DNA of 64,000 nt. Source: Pipra filicauda. Lineage: Eukaryota > Chordata > Aves > Passeriformes > Pipridae. The stretch is taken from assembly GCF_003945595.2 (NCBI RefSeq), contig NW_024105087.1:2423001-2487000 (forward strand). Reading direction: 5' to 3'. Positions 26,501 through 36,362 of this stretch are shown here, one piece after another. The notes under the pieces are model-generated. The model searched no databases. It was given only the letters and a program-made list of their open reading frames with translations, and was not told the origin of the DNA. The position numbers were made by a program, and so were the translations under genes. Every line of letters begins with the position of its first letter. The first letter of the stretch is position 1.

Positions 26501-29390
26501 TCTGCTAATACTGGATTTGTTTTCAGGGACAGAACCTTATAATACTGTACCATTTTGAGCATAACATGAGAAGAAAGCCTGCATTTCCTTTTTTTTCCAC
26601 AGAGCTTGTTGTTTTCTGGTTTTTTGGCAGGGAACAATCTGCACAGCTTCCAGATCACAAAGCAGAAGTAGCACTTCAACAAAAGAAGAAAAGTTGGATT
26701 GCTCATAGTGTTAAGTAGTTATAAATCAGAGAATAAATGTGGGGAAAAAATTGAAATAAGGATTACTTCAAATAGTTATCTGCTTTATTTTTTCCACTGT
26801 GTCACAAAAAAAATACTTTTTAATTTCTCATCTGCTTTCTGTATTTCCCTAAGACAAGGTCTAGAATAGAAGCGTTTAGGTTCATATTACTATATGATAC
26901 AAGGTGGACACTGTAACGGTAAAATTAATGTTTGCAAGAACTTGCTACCCACCCTGACCAACATAATCACTAGCTATTGAAGTGCAACTTTCATATAACA
27001 AATCCTGCAGTGGTGGGGCTTTTGTAGACACAAGTACATTACTCAGCCCCTCCTGGCATAGGCTGTTACAGCTATGCAGGAAAATACTGGTAGTGTAGAT
27101 ACAGTTACATTGCTATTTGTCAGTAATTTCTTGCCTGTCAGTCACCCCAGCATTAAGCAGGAAAGCCTCACAAACCTGAGTGAAAAAAGCCAGCAAGCAT
27201 CATTTTAATTATAGGAAGGAAAGAAGAGTTTTAATCCTGCCTTAATATGTGGTAGAAATACAGCGAATTAAAGGCCAAAAGCAAAAATGTTGATGTGATT
27301 GTTAAATTGCAGTTCCTAATACATGTGAAAAGAAGATTTCCACAGGAGGTGAGCAGTCCCCCAAGTATGGTCAGTCTTAGTTATTCTAGGGAACTCAGAT
27401 ATGGAAATCCAATTCAGATAGGAATATGTGCAGCAAGTAATCGATTCATTGGTATTACAGCTTCTGCTGTATAGCAAATGATTAAACAGATTGATCTGCA
27501 CAAAACAGCAAGTTTTGAGTTTTCTTGTGATAAATGCTTTCTCCATTGTGCTATGCAAGACATTGCCCTGTATATTCTCTTCGTGCTAGAAAAATCAAAA
27601 AAGTGCTTTTGCTGTCTGAAGAGTATTAGCACTGTCATTAATGATTAGAACAAGAGATGTAAAAGTCATTGTTATTTGAGTTGAACATTTATAGAAACTT
27701 GTTGAATGAGATCAGTAACTGACTATTTCATTATGGTGTTATTGGGGTTTTTTTGAAGGCCATTGTCTTTCTTGTAAAATATGTGATGACATTAATTAAA
27801 AGCTAAAGCTGAAGCAAGAAATTAATCAAAAATTACTTATGTGCTAGAATGCTTGTCCAAAGCCTGAATTAGATAACAATAGCAGCTGTTTACTTTGCAA
27901 ATGGAAACCAGCACAGCTCAATTGACTGTAAAACTGAATGTCAATCAAATCACATATTGAAGGCTGTGGGGAGTTGATGGAATATACATATATAAAAAAT
28001 AAATATTACATACATCTCAATTTAACCCATCTTAGCTATGATCTTGCTGCATTATCTCATTACTTGTATGTGCACATGTACATGCTGCATTACATTAAAT
28101 CAAAAGGGGAGGTCTAAAAGGAAAGAAAATTTATGACAGATTTAAGGAACCATGGTGGATGGCATCATGGATTGCTAGAAAAGGAACAAGGAAGCTCAAT
28201 AATGTTAGTGCACAACCTTGTCTGGCTTTATGTGTCTTGGATATATTTACTTGATTGTATCTAACATGGAAGCACAACTGAGCTTCCAGCTGCTGGGAAT
28301 AAGAGGAGGGAAGGAGCTGGCAACAGGCAGAGAAGGCATAGAAAGCATGTTCTTCCTCCATCTCCAAGGCAGAGATGTCCCAACAGTTCAAAAATTCAGA
28401 GCAAAAGAGGTTTACTGATGTCATACCACACTTGACCTGCGTATTTTCTCCATTGAAATACCAGAGATAGCAAGCTCCTAGAGCTGTGGGACTTAAGAGC
28501 TCAGATGAGAAACAGGTGTAGGAGACCCATAGGATGGACAAAAGGATGGAAAAACTTATTGACCCCTCATTCATGACAGGTAAACTGGAAAAAAGTCATA
28601 GGAGTTTCACTTTGGGATTAATTTATAGTGTGCACTAAAGTATCTGCAGCTGTAAGATGCTGAATTGGAACACATGCCCATTTTCTCATATTTGGCCTTA
28701 CATCAATCAATCAGATGCAAATTATTTGTGTAACTACTTGAGATGCAGTCTTCCAGTTCAGCATTTCTAGGGAAATATATCAAATAATATGCATATTTCA
28801 TAAAGATATGATCTAACTTTGACAGCCTTGTGCAGTTCTCACAGTGGTGGGCTTCTGAGGAGGTGCCCCTTCTGGTCCTGCCACAGGAGCGAGTCCACAA
28901 GCCTGCTCTGTAGCCAAGAGTATGTGGAAATGGGTGAGTGCCAGGTTTTAACCAAGTCCAGCCAATATCAACATATACTGCAGAGGATAATTGCCTGTAA
29001 CACCATTACACCGGAAACTAAAACCTGATTACTTTAAGATATGGAAACAGGACAGTGTTCCTAACTCCCATGAAATGTTCATCACTCACGTCACAGTTAC
29101 TGCCCGCTAACTTCAGCTTCTCAGGTTTGCTGAAGAACACGTAAAGGTCAAAACAAACATCCAGGAGACACAAAATCCCATTTCCTTTTCAGTTGAACTA
29201 CCTCCAAAGTACTAAAACATGAACATATGTTACAGTATTACTCACTACATAAAAATACATATGTTAGTAGATATACAGTATAGTTAAAACACAAAATTAT
29301 ACAATCTACATATACTTATATAAACCTCCAACAACATCATCTATCAACACACTCAGTCAATCAAATCCTAGATATAAAAATATTTTCTTA
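23538..29390. other. Non-coding stretch
   Basis: I find no gene here. The longest open frame is 152 codons (24289-24747, +), Leu/Phe/Thr-rich without a recognisable domain. A second is 147 codons (28131-28574, minus). A palindrome-rich stretch containing CATGTACATG lies near 28070-28085. No family-level repeat is recognised. Confidence 0.45.
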
Positions 29391-29412
29391 TTCTCTAGTA
29401 GACACTAGAGAA
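29391..29412. repeat. 9-bp perfect inverted repeat
   Basis: TTCTCTAGT (29391-29399), loop AGAC, ACTAGAGAA (29404-29412). A short stem in AT-rich DNA with no associated feature. Confidence 0.8.
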
Positions 29413-30035
29413 AAAGTTACAGAACTTTCAAATGTCTTGAAAATTTTCATTACATTCTTAAGTGATGGAATGTTTTTAAATCAAAATATACAGTGTTGCC
29501 ACTTCCCATGATGTCAATGAATTCTCATTAGTTGACAGTTTCTAAAGTCTCAGCTCCTGAAACTCTAACTTCAGCTTTTTAAAAACAAAGGCTTTGTCTT
29601 CATCCTAGAGAGAAACAGTTGATGTCAGTTTTGATACTAAGAATTCAATTACCAGAAATAAATAAAAGGAACTCAACTCAGTATTTTGAAAGTCTCACTC
29701 CTTACTCTAACAGTGAAGTTTATCATTAAATCCACATGAATCTTCTGATTGTTTTTTTCAGACACATTTCCTTCCAAATTACTGTTGTTTAAGATAAAAT
29801 CTAAAAAATGTTAGGGTATGTTTTAGCTGTATTTTAAATTATTTATTAGAAAGTAAAGTGAGTTTTCTAAGTCTGCCTTTTCCTGCTGAAAGTTCCTTTA
29901 ATTTTTAAAAAGGAAAGGAGGCCTGAAGGCTCAAGTTTGGCAGAACTTATTGATTTTAAACCCTGAAAATAATTTAAAAAAAATATTTTGTCATTGCCTC
30001 AGCCACAGGTAAAATGTTTTCTTTCTCTCTTCCAG
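29413..30035. other. Non-coding stretch
   Basis: AT-rich and repeat-poor. It ends in a strong splice-acceptor-like pyrimidine tract, TTTTCTTTCTCTCTTCCAG (30017-30035). Confidence 0.5.
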
Positions 30036-30145
30036 TCTTGAAACTTCCTCAAGACCTGATTGCTGAGGTCAGAGCTTTTGATACAAGTGAAGCACATGCA
30101 GAAGGTCAACACCTCTTACACATTGCTGTAGGAATATATAACAAT
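30036..30145 (+). other. Weak terminal-exon candidate
   Basis: A near-ideal acceptor (long polypyrimidine tract plus CAG) is followed by an open frame of 36 codons from 30038 to a TAA at 30146. It reads LKLPQDLIAEVRAFDTSEAH and onward, a plausible-looking peptide without a known family. No polyadenylation signal or upstream partner exon was identified. Most likely an unused site or a lncRNA exon. Confidence 0.15.
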
Positions 30146-33000
30146 TAACTGTGGCAGAAGTTTATGTCTTTCAAATCTCAGAGCAGTCTGCAGCCTAAAA
30201 CATGATTCCTTGAAAGCCATCTATCAGCATCTTATGCCTAAACTAGCTGCACTTATTTATTCAGGATGCAGCAACTGAATACTGTGGATTCCTAGAAACT
30301 AAGCATGTCACCTGGCAAACCCTTGGCACTGGCAAGGCAGTACATTGCTTCAAGAATTGTGGCATTTAGTCAAAATCTTTCCTCCGTTTCACCAGTCAAA
30401 ACTTTTCTATCACTTCATCTCTTCAAGGAAACGTCTTCTGGTAAAGAAGCATCACCTATGTAAAAAATCAGGCCTTATGTTCCCTACAAAAATGGCAGAT
30501 ACTGATTTTTTCAATTTGCTGTTAGGCAGTGGAGAAAAATTTATATTTAGTTTCATGTTTTTGAGCTGAATCTGTAGAGATCAATGAGTTTAAGCTGAGG
30601 TTACGGGACTATTTTTTGGCAACTGATTGCATGGCAGCCCTGCTGCTGGCCCTCAATCACAGAAGATGGCTCAAAAAATTAGAAATTATGGCATGGAGAC
30701 ATTCTTTTTGTATTATTGGTCTCCCTGTGGTTTTCTTAGACTGGTTGACTTACCAGTAATCATAACTGCTGATGAAATACAGTGTAATGAGCAGGGAGGT
30801 GTGATCAGTAGGGGAAGCTTCAGGAGAGCCTCAAACTTTCAAGCAGATACAGTTATCCAAAAGATTTTGCATTCTCCAGATTAAATTTACACTTAATGTA
30901 AGCATCTAGGAAAATGCCCACCTTCTAGCAGCATTTAGCTAAATAATATTATAATCAAAAAAACCAGGTCTGTGTGTCTAACATTAAAGGCCTGGGTTTA
31001 CGGTCAACAGGTAAGTATCCTGAGCACTTGCAAGTCTCATCTTTACTGTGCTGAGGCATGTTTGGTACTTTTCTGAAGTAAGATACTTATGGGTTTTTTT
31101 ACTCCATTTCTATTACTGAATAAACCTAAGAAAGGCAGTCAGTCAGCTTGTAAATGCTGCCAGTTTCCATCTTTCCGGCTCCTGCTTCATTTGTTGTTTG
31201 GTTGCCATTTACTTTCTTGGGCAATTTTTAGACACTTGACAAATTTTGAGAGAACTTCAAAAAGAAACTTCTGAAGTCTTCTCTAAGTCTGTTCCTAGGG
31301 GGTTTTAAATAAAGTGTTAATAAAAAAAATAGAAGTAGAATACACACAAAGCCTTTTTCCTGCAGGGAAGTGTTCCAACAACCACAGTGATTTTTATTTT
31401 TTTTAACTAGCTTAAGCAGGATTATTACTTAGTTAATTCTTGATTACTTTTTTACACTGGAACATGATTTAATAAGTCAACACTCGCCTTTGTCTGACCC
31501 TCTAAGGCCTACAGTTTACTATTCATAATGATGAGCAATAGCTTGAATATTTGTTGCTGCACAGATCTGTATCTTCTTGGACACGACAAACAATGTAAAT
31601 CTTTCCCATTTATATGCCTGATCATTTTTTCAATGTACTGAAGTGTTTGAATTTCCAGGGTCAGAAAATGATTAATCTTATTAAATGTTTGACAGAATAA
31701 ACTAAGCAAAACATCTTTTGATAGTATAAAGAGAAGATAAAAGAATGAATTCTTATCATTGTAATGCTTTAGCTGCATGACTTCAAGGCTCTTAGGCTAT
31801 CATAATATAATGTTTATTACAAGCCAAAACAAAGATTTCTCTCTTAAAGAAATATCAGGATGCAATACAGAACAATCTCATAGATATATCCTATTAAAAA
31901 AGAAAGAACTGTGTTTGCAAAGCGCTAGGAATATGAAGAAAAAAAATGTGAATGTGAAACTACATTCTGGGCAAGACACTTGCGGTGCCTAACATGCTAA
32001 CAATAAAGATTTTCAGTGGAATGTATAAAAATCTGGGGGACTTTTATTGAAAAATGTCCATGGGCAGCCATATTTTGGTTTTGGCTAAGCCTCAGTCATC
32101 GTGTTTTGATTTAAAAGGAGAAAACCCAAACCACCTGTGGTTTTCATTTTTAATTCATGGCCCATAGGAATACAGGCTTTACACTTTCCAATTTTTCCTA
32201 CCCATGTGCAGCCTGTTAATCAGAAAAATAATATTATAAAGCTATTCCTATCCATGTGTAGAATTTTAAAGAGACTAAGGTGAAAATACACAGAAGCCAA
32301 CATCAGGATTGTCCATGAACACCCAGGAGGGATCTTGCAAATCCAAACCTCCAACATGGGTTGTCCTTTCTAGATAGACCACATGTCCAACAGTGCCAGG
32401 CTCTCCAACTTAAGGTTATATGTTACTTTCTTTCCTTATTGAATAATATTGGAAATAAGTGAAATAGCAGCACATCTAATGTGACCAGGAGAAAGACTTG
32501 TTCTAGGTAATGCTTATTTTCTACAAGCACATAGAGTGGTTTTGAAGAGGTCACGGACACACCTCCTTACTCAGTGACAATCCAGGTAGAAGATGAAGGC
32601 AATGGGACAGTACCCTGGAAAATTAAAAGGAGAATACAAAATAAAAAAGTATGCACACAATCTCCAGAGGAGTAAGGGTGAGATTGCAAGTTAAATGAGA
32701 CCACCAGCATTCTGAAACCTGGTAGCTCAGGTGAGGGACACTCACTTCACAGTTGTGCCTTATGTGATTATGCCTACAAAGATGCACCAAAACAGAAATA
32801 TCAGGCAAATGTTTTGCTCTATTTTGTTTTAAAGGAAAAAAGTACATTTTATGTGCTAATCTACCACAGCAGAGTTTCAAAGCCTTCACCCTTTGTCATG
32901 CAATGAAATGCTGACACACATTTCTTTTGTCTTAACCCACATCTAACTGGATCTCCAGCTGGCAGATGTTACTGGCAGCTCTCTTTGAGAAAATACACAG
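30146..33000. other. Non-coding stretch
   Basis: No gene or named repeat recognised. Open frames are 89 codons or fewer. Confidence 0.5.
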
Positions 33001-33068
33001 GGCGAAATACAGATCCCTTTGAAGATGGTGGGAGATTTGCCATGGACTTCAGTAGGTCCATATTTCAC
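33001..33068. repeat. Ancient palindromic amniote-type repeat (family not named)
   Basis: GAAATACAGATCCCTTTGAAG is followed by GGGAGATTTGCCATGGACTT and CAGTAGGTCCATATTTCAC. This matches, with decay, the arrangement CAGATCCATTGAAGTCAATGG / CCATTGACTTCAGTGGG found in old amniote interspersed repeats. Confidence 0.45.
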
Positions 33069-33441
33069 ACACTTCTTTTTGATAAAGGCAACAAATAGAA
33101 ATAATTTGATTTTAAAGCCTCTGTCTATGTCTATGTACTTGTTTCCTCCGCTAAACTAAGCTTTACCTTCTGTGCTATAGCACTCTCACTACAAGCAGTT
33201 GGATTTATATATTTAAATAATTGTATTGATGCACACACATATATGAATACAAAATAAGTATGCATACAGTTTGCATTAAACCTCTTTCAAATACAAAATA
33301 CATTTAACTAAAATCCAGCTATGCAAGCTGTTACTTTTACTTTTCCAGTTAACCTATTTTTATACAAAATGGTCATCTTCCTCACAGAAATTAAGAATAA
33401 AATAGTTAAAATCTAGCATGTAAATATATATAAGCCATTAC
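33069..33441. other. Non-coding stretch
   Basis: AT-rich. Nothing recognisable. Confidence 0.5.
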
Positions 33442-33513
33442 ATATATATATATAAAAGGGAAAAACTCTGATTCTTTTGCATTGTCTCTCATATATATAT
33501 GTATATATATATA
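33442..33513. repeat. TA-dinucleotide clusters
   Basis: Two (AT)n blocks (33442-33455 and about 33490-33513) flank 34 nt of ordinary sequence. They are likely length-polymorphic and prone to unpairing. Confidence 0.85.
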
Positions 33514-34117
33514 AAATCATATACATGTGATAGTAAAATACAAAAAAAAAAAGAAGTCCAAATAAGGCAATTTCTCTGTGAAAGTTTTAATTAAACAGAG
33601 AAGGACCGTAATGGCAATCAATGGTTTAATGAACAATTCTCTGGCCAGAGGCTTGATCATGCAAACTAGTTATGACAAAATTATAGCTTAAGGTCCCCTG
33701 TAGAAACACCATAAATTCCAGAGACCCTCATCACATTAGTAGAATGTGACTAATACTCCTGTTTGTTGGTGCTGATCCTTCTGTACAATCTCTATGATCT
33801 GCCTCTCAATGGCATTTTTCTGAAATCCTCCCAGAAGCAAAGGAGAGAACCCAACCTATACTTACCATTTAGACATTTTGTGACTCTGCCTGGATTACTC
33901 CTTCATTATTTAAGCAGACATATATCCACTGGATTTTTTTATAGTGGTTTTGCTCTAAGTTATGTAGCAGGATTGGGCTCCTTGCACGCACTTACATTTT
34001 TTAAGGTTTTCAATTTGTAAACTTCAAAATAGTGAATAACATGATCCACTGATATAACAACACAGCAAATGTTTCTCCAGAAGTGCTTACGACATGAAAT
34101 ATGACTGAGCCCAACAG
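33514..34117. other. Non-coding stretch
   Basis: It starts with an A11 run near 33541. An 85-codon + frame at 33763-34020 has no recognisable content. Confidence 0.5.
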
Positions 34118-34206
34118 ATTTGTGAGGTAGATAAATATCATCCAAGTCTTGTAAATGAGGAAGCCAAAGCAAAAGATACTTGACAAGTGACGTACAAGGT
34201 TCTTAG
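34118..34206 (-). mobile_element. MIR-like ancient SINE, minus orientation
   Basis: Read on the + strand it follows the reverse complement of the MIR tail: GTGAGGTAGATAAATATCAT, then GTAAATGAGGAAGCCAAAGC, then TTGACAAGTGACGTACAAGG. The known motifs are GTGAGGTAGGTA, ACAGATGAGGAAACTGAGGC and AAGTGACTTGCCCAAGG. The right end meets the truncated 5' end of a CR1 LINE, so CR1 probably landed in or beside it. Diverged but continuous over about 90 bp. Confidence 0.65.
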
Positions 34207-36197
34207 TGCAGCGAGGAGGGAACACAGCAAGCCCACTACCCTGGATATCAGGAGAACAGACTTGTCTCTTCAAGGATCTGCTTGGTTGAGTACCATGGGA
34301 CAAAGCCCTGAAGGGAAGAAGGTCCCAAGAAAGCTGGTTGATGTTAAAGGATCACCTCCTCTAAGCTCAGGAATGATGCATCCCAACAAAGAGAAAGTCA
34401 GGTAAAAATGCCAGGAGGTCTGTGTGGATGAACAAGGAGATCATGGGGAAACTCAAACACAAAAAGGAAGCCTATGGAAGGTGGAAATAGGGGCAGGAAG
34501 TCTGGTTGAAATACAGAGAGATTATCCTAGCAGCCAGGCATCAGATTAGGAAAGCTAAAACCCTGATAGAATTAAATTTTCTCAGGGATATCAAGGGCAA
34601 CATGTAAAGCTTCTTGTACGTGGGTAATAAAAGGAATATTAGGAAAAATGTGATCTCTCTCCAGAAGGAAACAGGACACCTGGTTACCTGGGATATGGAC
34701 AAGGCTGAGATACTTAATGAGTTTTTTTGCCTCGGTCTTCACCAGAAAGTGTTGGGAGAATGAAGAACTGCTCACTGTGGGAGAGGATCAGGTTCAAGAC
34801 CATCTAAGGAACCTGAAGGTTCACAAATTCATGGGACCTGATGAGATGCATCCAAAGGTCCTGAGGGAACTGGCAGACGAAATGACTAAGCCACTGTCCA
34901 TCATATTTGAGAAGCTGTGGCAGTCCAGTGAAATTCCTGCTGGCTGGAATAATGGAAAGATAATCCCCATTTTTAAAAAGGGAAAAAAGGAAGACCCTGG
35001 AAACTACAGGCTGGTCAGCCTCACCTCAGTGCCAGGAAAGATCTTGGAGAAGATCCTCCTGGAAACTACTGTAAGGCATATGGAAAATAATGAGGAGGTT
35101 GGAGACAAACAAGGTTTCGCTAAGGGTAAATTTTGCCTGACAAATTTGGTGGCCTTCTATGACAGAGTTACAACAGTGGTGGATGAGGGAAGAGGAACTG
35201 ATGTCATTTGCCTGGACTTCTGCAAAGCATTTTTTCCTAGACATTGTCTTGCATGACATCCATGTCTCAAAACTAGAGAGGCATGGATTTGATGGATGGG
35301 TCACTTATTGGATAAGGAATTAGCTAGATGTTCTCACTGAAAGACTGGCAGTCAGTGGCTCAATTTCCAAGTGAAGACCAATTTCCAAGTGTTGAGTGGT
35401 GTTCCTCATGGATTGGTCTGAGAACCAGTGCAGTTCAACATCTTTGTTGGAGGCAGAGGCAGCGGGATTGAGCGCATCCTTGGCAAGTTTGCCATTCAAG
35501 CTGTGTGTTGTGGTCGACACTCTGGAGAGAAGAGATACCATCCAGAGGAACCTGGGCAGGCTTGAGAGGTGGGCCCGTGTGAACCTCATGAAGCTCAAAG
35601 AGACCAAATGCAGAATCCTGAATGTGGGTTGGGGCAATCCCAAGTACAGGCTAGTCAGAGAATGGATTGAGAGCAGCCCTGAGGAGATGGGGACATTAGT
35701 TTATGAGAAGCTCATCATGACTCAGCAACACGCAGTCACCCCCCAGAAAGAAACTGTCCTGAACTATATCAAAAGCAGTGTGGCCAGCAGGTCAAGGGAG
35801 GTGATTCTCCACCTCTGTTGGAGGGAGTCCAGAGGGGGATGACAAAGATTATCAGAGGACTGGAGCACCTCTCCTACATGACAGGCTGAGAGAGTTGGGG
35901 TTGTTCGGCCTGGAGAAGAGAAGGCTCCAGGGAGACCTTATAGCTCCTTCCAGTGCCTAAAAGGGGCCTTCAAGAGAGATGGAGAGGGACTTTTTACAAG
36001 GACATGTAGTGACAGAACAAGAGGTAACACCTTTAGACTCAAAGAGAGGGTAGTTTTAGAGGAGATATTAGGAATAAATTCTTCACTTTGAATGTGATGA
36101 GGTTTTCCAGAGAAGTCACAGATTTCATAGATTATTCTGAGTTGGATGGGACCCACAAGGATCATTGAGTCCAACTCCTACGTGACTGGCCCATACA

Positions 36198-36208
36198 GGG
36201 ACCGAACC
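36198..36208 (-). promoter_or_regulatory. Pol III B box of the SINE
   Basis: The minus strand reads GGTTCGGTCCC, one base off the canonical GGTTCGANNCC. It marks the internal promoter inherited from tRNA-Ile. Confidence 0.8.
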
Positions 36209-36241
36209 CACAACCTTGGCACTATTAGCACCCTGCTCTAA

Positions 36242-36253
36242 CCAACTGAGCTA
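36242..36253 (-). promoter_or_regulatory. Pol III A box of the SINE
   Basis: The minus strand reads TAGCTCAGTTGG, a perfect fit to TRGCNNAGYNGG and located at the tRNA-like 5' end. With the B box 44 bp inside, it would define a type 2 pol III promoter directed leftward. Confidence 0.85.
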
Positions 36254-36362
36254 AACTCATAGATACCCCACCCCTTGAAGTTTTCAAGGCCAGGTTGGAT
36301 GGGGCTTTGAGCAACCTGGTCTAATGAAAGGTGTCCCTGACCACGAGAGAGGGGTTGGAACT

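Larger units (their letters stand above)
36124..36256 (-). mobile_element. tRNA-Ile-derived SINE with CR1-type tail (TguSINE1-like)
   Basis: On the minus strand the head reads TAGCTCAGTTGGTTAGAGC, then GGTGCTAATAGTGCCAAGG, then GGGTTCGGTCCCTGTATGGG. This is a tRNA-Ile (anticodon AAT) body with A and B boxes. It is followed by a CR1-like 3' end, GATCCTTGTGGGTCCCATCC and CAACTCAGAATAATCTATGA. Such a fusion lets a CR1 reverse transcriptase mobilise a pol III transcript. A SINE of this design is known from passerines. Imperfect 8-bp target duplications flank it, TCACAGAT (36116-36123) and TCATAGAT (36257-36264), and CR1 sequence continues on both sides. It is therefore a later insertion into an existing CR1 copy. 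Confidence 0.9.
34207..36362 (+). mobile_element. CR1 LINE, 5'-truncated and dead
   Basis: CR1 non-LTR retrotransposon. Intact copies encode an endonuclease/reverse transcriptase that copies its own RNA into the genome. This copy begins at the end of the endonuclease region and runs through the reverse transcriptase and the 3' region. Recognisable stretches include [49 protein letters not shown] and the near-universal avian GGCCTGGAGAAGAGAAGGCT. The largest intact piece is 34717-35256 (179 codons). It is inactivated by a TAA at 34605-34607, frameshifts near 34260 and 35230, loss of both Asp codons of the catalytic FADD motif (35488-35505), and a deletion of roughly 100 nt near 35815-35835. 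It is interrupted at 36116-36264 by a SINE. The terminal tail after GGTTGGAACT is missing. Confidence 0.95.

Noticed and set aside
36190..36256. Functional tRNA-Ile gene
   Set aside because: It has a B-box mismatch, lacks an intact acceptor stem and is followed by a CR1-type tail, so it is a SINE head.
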